Assembly: GCA_012841845.1 (NCBI GenBank)
Contig: DUTZ01000066.1
Location: 1 to 5,401, forward strand
DNA length: 5,401 bases
Source: Actinomycetales bacterium
Lineage (GTDB): Bacteria > Actinomycetota > Actinomycetes > Mycobacteriales > Mycobacteriaceae
Direction: 5' to 3'
Shown: positions 1-5,383 of the stretch, in pieces
Numbering within the stretch: position 1 is the first letter of the stretch
How the letters are laid out: each line of letters begins with the position of its first letter
Program-made: the position numbers and the translations under genes
The notes under the pieces: model-generated
Database searches by the model: none
Seen by the model: only the letters and a program-made list of their open reading frames with translations
Told to the model about the DNA's origin: nothing

Positions 1-471
1 CTGGCCCCCATCGACCCGGCCGACCCCGACTCCCGCGCCTGGCTGCGCAGCCTCGTCTGGCCCGGCCAGCAGGCCGACCGCGTACCGCGCCTCGACGCCG
101 CCCTGGACATCGCCGCCGCCGACCCGCCGCACCTCCTCGCCGGCGACCTCGTCGAGCGCGTCGCCGACGCCGTGGACGCCGCCCGCACCGCCGCCCCCGA
201 CGCCACCCCGGTCGTCTTCCACACCGCGGTCCTCGGCTACCTCGAGCCGCCCGCCCGCGCCGAGTTCGTCCGCCGCGTCCGGGCGCTCGTCCGGGACGCC
301 GGCGCCGTCTGGATCTCCGTCGAGGGCGTGACCCTCCTGCCGGAGGTCGCCGAGCAGGTCCCCGCGGGGATCCGGCGACACAAGGGCATCTTCGTCGTCG
401 CCGTCAACGGCCACCCGCTGGCCACCGCCCACGGCCACGGCGACTGGGTCCGCGCGCTCGAGCCGGACTGA
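1..471 (+). CDS. DUF2332 family protein, C-terminal part (5' end outside window)
   Basis: The frame is open from base 1 to a TGA at 469-471, giving 156 residues of a protein whose start lies outside the window. It begins LAPIDPADPDSRAWLRSLVW and continues with PGQ and a DRVPRLDAAL stretch. This is the conserved segment (Pro-Asp-rich turn, then WLR-LVWP and R-RL-AAL) of actinobacterial DUF2332 proteins. A hydrophobic core VVFHTAVLGYL and a final ISVEG strand follow, and it ends with HGDWVRALEPD. Full-length family members are usually around 330-350 residues, so roughly the last half is present. The family has no established biochemical function. The fold around VFHTAVLGYL resembles a methyltransferase-like Rossmann core, but that is only an impression. 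Codon use is strongly GC3-biased throughout. An internal ATG at 172 is not the start, because the frame and the family similarity extend upstream of it. Confidence 0.85.
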   Translation: MAPIDPADPDSRAWLRSLVWPGQQADRVPRLDAALDIAAADPPHLLAGDLVERVADAVDAARTAAPDATPVVFHTAVLGYLEPPARAEFVRRVRALVRDAGAVWISVEGVTLLPEVAEQVPAGIRRHKGIFVVAVNGHPLATAHGHGDWVRALEPD

Positions 472-488
472 GCGCCCGGCAGGACCCC

Positions 489-559
489 GGTTGCGCATCA
501 TCGTGGTCGCCCGGACGCCCGGGTGTGCATCCGTTCGGTCACCACGATGAAGCACAACC
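489..559. repeat. Long imperfect inverted repeat (19-nt arms, 33-nt spacer)
   Basis: The left arm GGTTGCGCATCATCGTGGT (489-507) pairs with the right arm ACCACGATGAAGCACAACC (541-559). Seventeen of nineteen positions are complementary and the inner ten are perfect. The spacer contains a second small hairpin, CCCGG (510-514) with CCGGG (519-523) around a 4-nt loop. It starts 18 bp after the DUF2332 stop. There is no T-run, so it is not a classical intrinsic terminator, although actinobacterial terminators often lack one. It could be a terminator structure, a paired operator or the remnant of a small mobile repeat; the sequence alone does not decide. Confidence 0.65.
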
Positions 560-591
560 CCCGGGTCGTGCGACACAACGGAAGCGCAACC

Positions 592-609
592 CGGAGGCTG
601 CGGCCTCCG
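592..609 (+). terminator. Short GC hairpin, possible terminator of the DUF2332 gene
   Basis: CGGAGGC (592-598) and GCCTCCG (603-609) form a perfect 7-bp stem around a TGCG tetraloop. It lies 120 bp after the DUF2332 stop and 63 bp before the PIG-L start. No U-tract follows, so a role as terminator is only a suggestion. In DNA this GC-rich, a 7-bp stem can also occur by chance. Confidence 0.3.
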
Positions 610-636
610 CGACGCCGCCCAGGTGCGCCCGCCGCC

Positions 637-668
637 GACCGGGCAGACTGGCGACCGGGCAGACTGGC
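637..668. repeat. Perfect 16-bp tandem duplication directly upstream of the PIG-L start
   Basis: GACCGGGCAGACTGGC occurs twice without a gap, at 637-652 and 653-668. The second copy ends 4 bp before the GTG at 673. Each unit contains CAGACT, which resembles an actinobacterial -10 element. The unit is 16 bp, so gain or loss of a copy would shift a reading frame, which argues that this stretch is not translated. It may have arisen by replication slippage. Confidence 0.85.
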
Positions 669-672
669 GGCC
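660..672 (+). promoter_or_regulatory. Possible leaderless -10 element for the PIG-L gene
   Basis: CAGACT (660-665) lies 7 nt before the GTG at 673. That is the distance expected when transcription starts at the first base of the start codon, as in many actinobacterial leaderless genes, whose -10 has the general form TANNNT. A duplicate CAGACT sits 16 bp upstream (644-649). No strong Shine-Dalgarno sequence is visible before the GTG (only GGCGG), which fits leaderless translation. No clear -35 box is seen. Confidence 0.35.
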
Positions 673-1536
673 GTGACCTCTTCTGCAGCCGAACCCACAT
701 CCGCGACCCCGCGCCTGACGATCGTCGTCCTCCACGCCCACCCCGACGACGAGACCTCGCAGACCGCCGGGATCATGGCCCTGGCCGCCCGCGACGGTCA
801 CCGCGTCGTCACCGTCTTCGCCACCGACGGCAACCACGGGCAGCGCCCCGAGGAGCTCGGTCCGGACGGCGATCTGGTGGAGCACCGCCGCAGCGAGGCC
901 CGGGCGTCGGCGCGGGTCCTGGGCACGGCGCGGATCGACTGGCTGGGCTACCGCGACTCGGGCATGACCGGCTGGCCACAGAACGACGACCCGCGCTGCC
1001 TGCACCGCGCGGACCTCGACGAGGCGGCGGGTCGGCTCGCGCGGATCCTCGACCGCGAGGACGCCGACGTGCTCATCGGCTACGACCACCACGGCATCTA
1101 CGGCCACCCCGACCACATCGCGGTCCACCGGATCGGCGCCCGCGCGGTCGAGCTCGCCGCCCGCCGGCCGCGGCTGCTCGAGGCCACGCAGAACCAGGAC
1201 GCGCAGGTCGCGATGCTCGAGCGCCCCGAGGTGAGCGAGCTGTTCGCGCAGTTCGAGGCCGCCGGCTCGGACGTGGCCGAGCTGCGCGAGATGATCCTCG
1301 AGGGTGACGACGGGCAGATCGTCGGCGTGCCCGAGGCCGACATCGCGTGGGCGATCGAGCTGCCCGACGACGTGATCGCCCTCAAGCGCGAGGCGATGGC
1401 GTGCCACGCCAGCCAGACCAGCGACATCGGGCTCATGCTCGCGCTGCCGGAGAACATCTACGCCCTGGCCTTCGGCACCGAGTACCTGGTCGAGCCCGGC
1501 AGCGACCAACCGATGCGCCGCGCCCGGCCGTTCTGA
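673..1536 (+). CDS. PIG-L family zinc-dependent deacetylase (GlcNAc-PI de-N-acetylase/LmbE-like)
   Basis: This is a 287-residue cytosolic hydrolase of the family that includes MshB and Mca. Members remove acyl groups from N-acetylglucosamine-type amides using a metal ion. From the GTG at 673, the N-terminal strand leads into HAHPDDE: His23 and Asp26 match the metal ligands and Asp25 the general base of MshB. GHPDH at 144-148 supplies His145 (transition-state histidine) and His148 (third metal ligand). ATDGNHGQ at 50-57 and an ARxLG-like helix are also typical, as is the late HASQTS motif (245-250). Length is normal for the family. The GTG is chosen because the family begins shortly before the HPDDE strand; earlier ATGs at 523 and 547 would add an unlikely Arg/Pro-rich tail across a repeat region. 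No mycothiol gene is nearby, so the substrate stays open. It converges with the SDR gene on the other strand. Confidence 0.88.
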   Translation: MTSSAAEPTSATPRLTIVVLHAHPDDETSQTAGIMALAARDGHRVVTVFATDGNHGQRPEELGPDGDLVEHRRSEARASARVLGTARIDWLGYRDSGMTGWPQNDDPRCLHRADLDEAAGRLARILDREDADVLIGYDHHGIYGHPDHIAVHRIGARAVELAARRPRLLEATQNQDAQVAMLERPEVSELFAQFEAAGSDVAELREMILEGDDGQIVGVPEADIAWAIELPDDVIALKREAMACHASQTSDIGLMLALPENIYALAFGTEYLVEPGSDQPMRRARPF

Positions 1537-1556
1537 CCGCGGCTCCCGGCGCCCGC

Positions 1557-2498
1557 TCAGCCCCGCGCGTCGGGGTGCCCGGCCAGCCAGCGGTCGAACG
1601 CCTCGGCGCTGGTGAGCTCGGGCGTGTAGCCGAACTCCTCGCGCAGCCGGGTGTTGTCGAGCACCGGCCGGTAGCGCAGGAAGCCGGTCTGCTCCGGGCC
1701 GTAGCGGGTGGCGCGGAACCGCTTGGCCACGGCGAGGGCGGCCTTGAGCAGCCCCTCGGGCAGCGCCAGGGTCTTCTTGCCGAGTCGCCGCGCGATCTCG
1801 TCGATGGTCAGCGTGCCGGTGCCGGCGACGTTGTAGACCCCGGCCGGCCCGTCGGTCACGGCGCGCACGACGATCGCCACGAGGTCGGCATCCCAGATAA
1901 AGACGAACGGGGAGTCCGACCCGCGGATCGCGAGCAGCCGCGGCCGGTGGAACAGGGCGGTGATCTGGTTGTCCACGCGGTCGCCGAGGATCGTGCCGAT
2001 GCGCAGCACCACCTGCTCGAGCTCAGGATGTGAGCGCCGGGCGTCGGCGAGCATCCGCTCGACGAGCGCCTTGTGGTGAGAGTACGCGAAGGCCTCGGTG
2101 CCGCGGACCGGCCAGTCCTCGGTGAGCGGCACCGGGTTGTCGGCGTGGTAGCCGTAGGCGGCGCCGGAAGAGGAGACGACGAGCCGCCGCACGCCGTGTT
2201 CCACACAGGCGTCGAGGACGTGACGGGACCCGTCGACGTCCACGCGGTAGGCGGCGTCGCGGCCCATGCCGTCGGGGTCCACGACCGAGGCCAGGTGCAC
2301 CACCGCGTCGTGCCCGGCCACGGCGGCGGAGACGGCGGCCGCGTCGGTGACGTCCAGCGCCACGTGCCGCACGCCGGGGGCCGCCGGCGACTCCGGCACG
2401 CGCAGGTCGCCGCTGGTCACCTCGTGGCCCGCCGCGGCGAGGCCGGCCACGACGCCGGTGCCGAGGAAGCCGCTGCCGCCCGTGACGAGGACCCTCAT
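1557..2498 (-). CDS. NAD-dependent epimerase/dehydratase, extended SDR family
   Basis: The product is a 313-residue cytosolic protein. A Rossmann fold opens with TGGSGFLG (residues 6-13), followed by Asp31 after the second strand (GDLR), which favours NAD over NADP. LDVTD (49-52) and VVHLAS (66-71) are the usual adenine- and ribose-contacting segments. The catalytic triad is visible as VSSSG (Ser110/Ser111) and YSHHK (Tyr139, Lys143). FVFIWDADLV (198-207) and YNVAGTGTLTIDEIA (222-236) match the substrate-domain hinge of sugar epimerases and related dehydratases. Length is normal for the family. The ATG overlaps the transporter stop as ATGA and is preceded, 7 nt upstream, by an AAGGAGG ribosome binding site, so it is the last gene of a translationally coupled cassette. 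The exact substrate (nucleotide sugar, steroid-like alcohol or other) cannot be read from the sequence. The frame stays open upstream across the transporter gene, but that is a shadow. Confidence 0.9.
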   Translation of the reverse strand: MRVLVTGGSGFLGTGVVAGLAAAGHEVTSGDLRVPESPAAPGVRHVALDVTDAAAVSAAVAGHDAVVHLASVVDPDGMGRDAAYRVDVDGSRHVLDACVEHGVRRLVVSSSGAAYGYHADNPVPLTEDWPVRGTEAFAYSHHKALVERMLADARRSHPELEQVVLRIGTILGDRVDNQITALFHRPRLLAIRGSDSPFVFIWDADLVAIVVRAVTDGPAGVYNVAGTGTLTIDEIARRLGKKTLALPEGLLKAALAVAKRFRATRYGPEQTGFLRYRPVLDNTRLREEFGYTPELTSAEAFDRWLAGHPDARG

Positions 2499-3445
2499 GC
2501 GGTCGCCTCCTTCTCCGCCCCGCCGGCGGGGGCCGCGGATCGCTCGTCGGTGCTCTCGGTCCGCCGCGCCCAGAGCACGGCCACGACGAGCCCGGCGATG
2601 ATGTCCCACACGCCCCACCACGCGGCCACGAGCGCCATGCCGCCGAGTCCGCCGAAGAAGGCGAAGACGAAGAGCAGGCCGAGGCCGGCGTTGCGGATGC
2701 CCACCTCGAAGGTCATGGCCTTGCGCGCTGGCACGCCCAGGCGGAAGGCGCGGGCGATGCCGTAGCCCAGCCCCAGGGCGAGGGCGTCGTGGAGGAACAC
2801 CGCCACGGCCACGACGCCGATGTAGGCCACGAACAGCGACCAGTTGTTGGCCACGGCGATCACGATGATCCCGCCGAGCGCCACGAAGGACAGGAACCCC
2901 ACCACCCGGTGCGTGCGCGCGGCGAACGCCGGCAGCAGGTGCGACACGGCCAGGCCGAGGGCGAACGGCAGGGCGATCACCAGCAGGACCTCGCTGAGCA
3001 TGTCCCACGGCGCCACGCGGATCTCGGCGAAGTGCTCGCGCCCGGTGGGGTGCAGGTGGCCCCAGAACGAGAAGTTGAGCGGCAGCAGGACGATCGCCAG
3101 GACGTTGCCCACCGCCGTCATCGACACCGAGAGCGCCACGTCGCCCTTCGCCCGGTGGGTGAGGATGTTGGAGACGTTGCCGGGCGGGCAGCACGCCACG
3201 AGGATCATGCCCAGCGCCACCGAGCCGCCCACCCCGAGCAGCAGGGTGAGCCCGAAGGTCAGCGCCGGCAGCAGCGCGAACTGGGCGGCGACCGCCACCG
3301 CGAACGCCCGGGGCTGGCGCAGCGCGAGCCGGAAGTCGTCGATCTTGGTGTCCATGGCGATCCCGAACAGGATCAGCCCCAGGACGATCTTGAGCGTGGT
3401 GAGCGAGCCGGAGTCGAACGCGATCCGGATGTCGTCGACGTTCAC
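2495..3445 (-). CDS. BASS-family transporter (bile acid:sodium symporter-like)
   Basis: The product is a 316-residue inner-membrane protein with about nine or ten hydrophobic helices, ending in a charged tail (ARRTESTDERSAAPAGGAEKEATA). Family hallmarks are CCPPGNVSN (85-93), AKGDVALSVSMT (99-110) and EVGIRNAGLG (247-256). Compared from memory with the bacterial ASBT structure, the sodium-1 ligands appear kept (Ser92, Asn93, Ser106, Thr110, Glu247), as does Gln55 of site 2. The usual site-2 Gln after Glu-x-Gly-x is Arg251. BASS proteins carry organic anions such as bile acids, keto acids and pantoate; the substrate here is unknown. The GTG at 3445 is chosen over an in-frame ATG 87 codons upstream: it follows GGAAGG by 9 nt, overlaps the monooxygenase stop as GTGA, and the upstream residues are a low-complexity shadow. 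It is the middle gene of the cassette. Confidence 0.88.
   Translation of the reverse strand: MNVDDIRIAFDSGSLTTLKIVLGLILFGIAMDTKIDDFRLALRQPRAFAVAVAAQFALLPALTFGLTLLLGVGGSVALGMILVACCPPGNVSNILTHRAKGDVALSVSMTAVGNVLAIVLLPLNFSFWGHLHPTGREHFAEIRVAPWDMLSEVLLVIALPFALGLAVSHLLPAFAARTHRVVGFLSFVALGGIIVIAVANNWSLFVAYIGVVAVAVFLHDALALGLGYGIARAFRLGVPARKAMTFEVGIRNAGLGLLFVFAFFGGLGGMALVAAWWGVWDIIAGLVVAVLWARRTESTDERSAAPAGGAEKEATA
2506..2512 (-). promoter_or_regulatory. Strong ribosome binding site of the SDR gene
   Basis: On the minus strand AAGGAGG lies 7 nt before the ATG at 2498, inside the last codons of the transporter gene. It fixes the SDR start and shows that the gene is translated from the shared mRNA by its own strong site as well as by the ATGA overlap. 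Confidence 0.85.
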
Positions 3446-4830
3446 CGGGCGGCACCTTCCCGCGCGGCGCACGCCGCGTCCATCTGCGCGATCGCGCCGG
3501 TCACGGCGTCGCGGTAGGCGGTCTTGTTGACGTAGTAGGCCATCCGGTCCAGCCCCAGGTAGCGGTAGCCGCCGGACAGGTCGGGCCGGGGCCCCCGCTT
3601 GCCGCGGTCCACGACGTCGGCGGCGGCGCGGCCCGACGGCGAGGTGTCGCGCTTCGCCGCGAGGTAGCGGGCCACGAGATCGGCCTGCTCGTAGCGCCCC
3701 TGCCAACCGATGCCCGACGCCTCGACCATGCCGAGCACCGCGAGGTCGTCGCGCCCGGTCGGGAAGATGTTGAGGTACAGGTCCGGCGCGGCCGCCCCGT
3801 CGGGCCAGTCGAGGTGCCGGCGGTCGAGGAACGGGTAGTGCAGCAGGTAGCCGGTGGCGAGCAGGACCAGGTCGTAGTCGTCGCTGCTGCCGTCCCGGAA
3901 GTGCACGGTGTGGCCGTCGAAGCGCTCGACGTCGGCCCGCACCCGCAGGTCGCCGTGGCCCACGTGCTGGAGGATGAGCGAGTTGACGATGGGGTGCGAC
4001 TCGTACAGCTTGTGGTCCGGCTTCGGGAAGCCGAACCGCACCGGGTCGCCGGTGAACAGCCTGAGCAGCCGGGAGTCGAGGAACTGCTTGATCCGCGGCG
4101 GCAGGGGGCGACCGTTGTTGAGGGTGTCCGCGGGGCGGCCGAGGACGTACTTGGGGACGAAGTGGTAGCCGCGGCGCACGCTGATGTCCACCGAGGCGGC
4201 GTGGTGGACGGCGTCGACGGCCACGTCGCAGCCCGAGTTCCCGGCGCCGACGACGAGGACGCGTTTGCCGGCGAAGAGCGTCGGGTACTTGTACCGACTG
4301 GTGTGGAGCAGTTCGCCCGCGAAGTGCCCCGCGAACTCGGGGACGTTCGGCTCGGACAGTGTCCCGTTGGCCACCACCAGGGCCGAGAACTCGCCCGCGT
4401 CGACCACCTCGTCGTCGTCACCGGGCCCCGTCCCGGACCCTCTACGGACGGTGAGGCGCCATCCCGACCCGGGCTCCGGGCCCACCGGCTCCGCGCTCAC
4501 GACCTCGGTGCCGAAGCGGTAGCGGTCGCGCAGGCCGAAGTGCGCGGCGAAGTCGCGGAAGTAGGCGAGCAGGCGCCGGTGGTCCGGGTAGTCCGGGGAG
4601 TCGGCCGGCATAGGGAACTCGGTGAACTCGGTGGTCCGCGTGGACGAGATGAGGTGCGCCGAGTGGTAGACGGTGCTGCGCGGGGAGTCGATGTTCCACA
4701 GCCCGCCCACGTCGCGGGCCAGTTCGAAGCCCACCCACTCGATCCCCTGCCGGTCGAGGTTCCGGGCGGCGGCCAGGCCGGTGGGCCCGGCCCCGATGAT
4801 CGCGACGGGGCGGGTGTCGGTCGGGGTCAT
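3442..4830 (-). CDS. Flavin-containing monooxygenase (class B, FMO-type)
   Basis: The product is a 462-residue cytosolic flavoenzyme predicted to use FAD, NADPH and O2 to add one oxygen atom to a soft nucleophile (N or S) or, less likely, a ketone. In order: FAD-binding GAGPTG (13-18) with the acidic end of strand 2 (FELARDVGGLW, 35-45); the FMO fingerprint F-x-G-x(3)-H-x(3)-Y (Phe170, Gly172, His176, Tyr180); NADPH-binding GAGNSG (195-200); and LATGY (324-328). Tyr rather than Trp at the end of the fingerprint, and LATGY, point to an FMO rather than a type I Baeyer-Villiger enzyme. Length is usual for FMOs. It is the first gene of the cassette with the transporter and SDR. Its ATG has no strong Shine-Dalgarno; CAGGAT 8 nt upstream could be a leaderless -10. 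Amines, including osmolyte precursors such as trimethylamine, are conceivable substrates because ectC is adjacent, but this is speculation. Confidence 0.9.
   Translation of the reverse strand: MTPTDTRPVAIIGAGPTGLAAARNLDRQGIEWVGFELARDVGGLWNIDSPRSTVYHSAHLISSTRTTEFTEFPMPADSPDYPDHRRLLAYFRDFAAHFGLRDRYRFGTEVVSAEPVGPEPGSGWRLTVRRGSGTGPGDDDEVVDAGEFSALVVANGTLSEPNVPEFAGHFAGELLHTSRYKYPTLFAGKRVLVVGAGNSGCDVAVDAVHHAASVDISVRRGYHFVPKYVLGRPADTLNNGRPLPPRIKQFLDSRLLRLFTGDPVRFGFPKPDHKLYESHPIVNSLILQHVGHGDLRVRADVERFDGHTVHFRDGSSDDYDLVLLATGYLLHYPFLDRRHLDWPDGAAAPDLYLNIFPTGRDDLAVLGMVEASGIGWQGRYEQADLVARYLAAKRDTSPSGRAAADVVDRGKRGPRPDLSGGYRYLGLDRMAYYVNKTAYRDAVTGAIAQMDAACAAREGAAR
3455..3460 (-). promoter_or_regulatory. Ribosome binding site that decides the transporter start
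   Basis: On the minus strand GGAAGG (within GGGAAGGTG) lies 9 nt before the GTG at 3445, inside the end of the monooxygenase gene. It supports the GTG start over the more distant in-frame ATG at 3706. Confidence 0.75.
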
Positions 4831-4838
4831 GACTACCC

Positions 4839-4844
4839 ATCCTG
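4839..4844 (-). promoter_or_regulatory. Possible -10 element of the monooxygenase cassette
   Basis: On the minus strand CAGGAT lies 8 nt before the ATG at 4830. This spacing would place the transcript start at or next to the start codon, as in leaderless actinobacterial genes. No recognisable -35 hexamer lies 16-19 bp further upstream, and no good Shine-Dalgarno is seen, so the call is tentative. Confidence 0.3.
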
Positions 4845-4859
4845 CCGGATATGCGGCGG

Positions 4860-4899
4860 CCCGGCCGGGGTTCCGCCCGAGTGGGCGGATCCGGCCGGG
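4860..4899 (-). terminator. Strong GC hairpin after ectC, likely terminator of the ectoine operon
   Basis: The arms 4860-4878 and 4883-4899 pair around a GAGT loop. The inner stem is 7 bp (CCGCCC with GGGCGG plus one T-A pair), then a small internal loop, then a 9-bp outer stem (CCCGGCCGG with CCGGCCGGG). It begins 28 bp beyond the ectC stop codon and lies upstream of the monooxygenase start. It lacks a U-tract, as many actinobacterial terminators do. It suggests that ectC ends its transcript here and that the cassette has its own promoter, although read-through or a regulatory role is possible. Confidence 0.55.
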
Positions 4900-4927
4900 C
4901 CGAGCCGGCTGTCGCGAGGTGCGCGGG

Positions 4928-5350
4928 TTACTTCTCGCGCACGACCGAGCCGTCGTCCTGCAGGCGCAGGAGGGGGTAGACGCCGTTCTCGTCGTGGTTC
5001 TCGTCGCCCACGACCGGCGGGTTGAAGACGCAGAGCATCTGCATCTCCTCCTCCACGATCACCTGGTGCTTCTCGTGCCCGTCGAGCAGGTACATCGACC
5101 CGGCCTCGAGCGGGTACTCCTTGTCGTTGGTGAGGTCGCGGAGCGTGCCCTTGCCGCGGGTCAGCCAGACGGCCTCGATGTGGTTGGCGTAGTGGAAGTC
5201 GTTGGTCGTGCCGGCGGCGATGGTGGTCTCGTGGAACGAGAACCCCACGCGGTCGTCGGCCAGCACGATGCGCTTGGACTCCCAGTTGCCGTTGTTGCCC
5301 TTGATGTGGCGGTCGGTGTCGGTGATCTCGGCGGTGGTACGGACGATCAT
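4928..5350 (-). CDS. ectC: L-ectoine synthase
   Basis: EctC is a cytosolic cupin that cyclises N-gamma-acetyl-L-2,4-diaminobutyrate, with loss of water, to the osmoprotectant ectoine. It is the last step after EctB (aminotransferase) and EctA (acetyltransferase). The 140-residue product has the family's MIVRT start, NWESKRIVL (22-30), GFSFHETTI (36-44), HYANHIEAVW (53-62), a GSMYLLDGHEKH stretch (84-95) and the near-invariant VFNPP (108-112) and NGVYPLL (122-128). The metal ligands of characterised enzymes correspond to Glu59, Tyr87 and His95, all present. Length is normal, with a short charged tail (DDGSVVREK). The ATG follows AGGAG by 6 nt. The likely end of ectB lies just upstream, and no ectD follows within this window; the next gene is a monooxygenase. 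Expression is probably set by a promoter ahead of ectA, outside the window. Confidence 0.96.
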   Translation of the reverse strand: MIVRTTAEITDTDRHIKGNNGNWESKRIVLADDRVGFSFHETTIAAGTTNDFHYANHIEAVWLTRGKGTLRDLTNDKEYPLEAGSMYLLDGHEKHQVIVEEEMQMLCVFNPPVVGDENHDENGVYPLLRLQDDGSVVREK

Positions 5351-5356
5351 GCGATG

Positions 5357-5361
5357 CTCCT
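5357..5361 (-). promoter_or_regulatory. Ribosome binding site of ectC
   Basis: On the minus strand AGGAG (within GAAGAGGAG) lies 6 nt before the ATG at 5350. This is an ideal spacing and confirms the ectC start, which also matches the conserved MIVRT opening. Confidence 0.85.
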
Positions 5362-5383
5362 CTTCAGACGTAGCGGCCGGGGC

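Larger units (their letters stand above)
472..672. other. Structured intergenic region between DUF2332 and PIG-L genes
   Basis: This stretch of about 200 bp holds no convincing gene. It is open in the PIG-L frame from ATG 523, but the implied 50 residues are Arg/Pro/Ala-rich and resemble nothing in the PIG-L family. The stretch also contains a 16-bp tandem duplication whose length is not a multiple of three. What it does hold is a long imperfect inverted repeat (489-559), a small palindrome GTCGTGCGAC (565-574), a 7-bp-stem hairpin (592-609) and the tandem repeat next to the GTG start (637-668). Together these suggest a terminator and/or operator region for the flanking genes. Confidence 0.6.

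Noticed and set aside
523..672. In-frame 50-residue N-terminal extension of the PIG-L protein from ATG 523 (or ATG 547)
   Set aside because: The extension is Arg/Pro-rich with no family similarity. It crosses the inverted repeat and a 16-bp tandem duplication that would have shifted the frame. The GTG at 673 gives the usual distance to the HPDDE motif.
1515..1552. Possible bidirectional terminator between the converging PIG-L and SDR genes
   Set aside because: Only a 6-bp stem (GCCGCG with CGCGGC) with a 15-nt loop can be drawn, partly inside the PIG-L coding region. That is no more than expected in this GC content.
1557..3455. A 632-codon minus-strand frame that would fuse the SDR to a long N-terminal domain
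   Set aside because: Upstream of ATG 2498 the frame lies inside the transporter gene in another frame and encodes only Arg/Ala/Gly/Pro-rich sequence. The SDR has its own strong ribosome binding site and a complete Rossmann start.
3446..3706. Upstream ATG extending the transporter by 87 residues
   Set aside because: It overlaps the monooxygenase coding region and gives Arg-rich shadow sequence. The GTG at 3445 has a Shine-Dalgarno sequence and the GTGA overlap.
3442..4830. Type I Baeyer-Villiger monooxygenase assignment
   Set aside because: The fingerprint ends in Tyr rather than the Trp typical of these enzymes, and the LATGY motif and length of about 460 residues fit the FMO group better. 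Ketone oxidation cannot be fully excluded.
3814..5025. A 403-codon plus-strand open frame antisense to the monooxygenase gene
   Set aside because: The composition is Val/Glu/Arg/Gly-rich, with no recognisable domain. It mirrors the codon pattern of the real gene on the other strand, a common artefact in GC-rich DNA. Other antisense frames across the SDR and BASS genes were dropped for the same reason.
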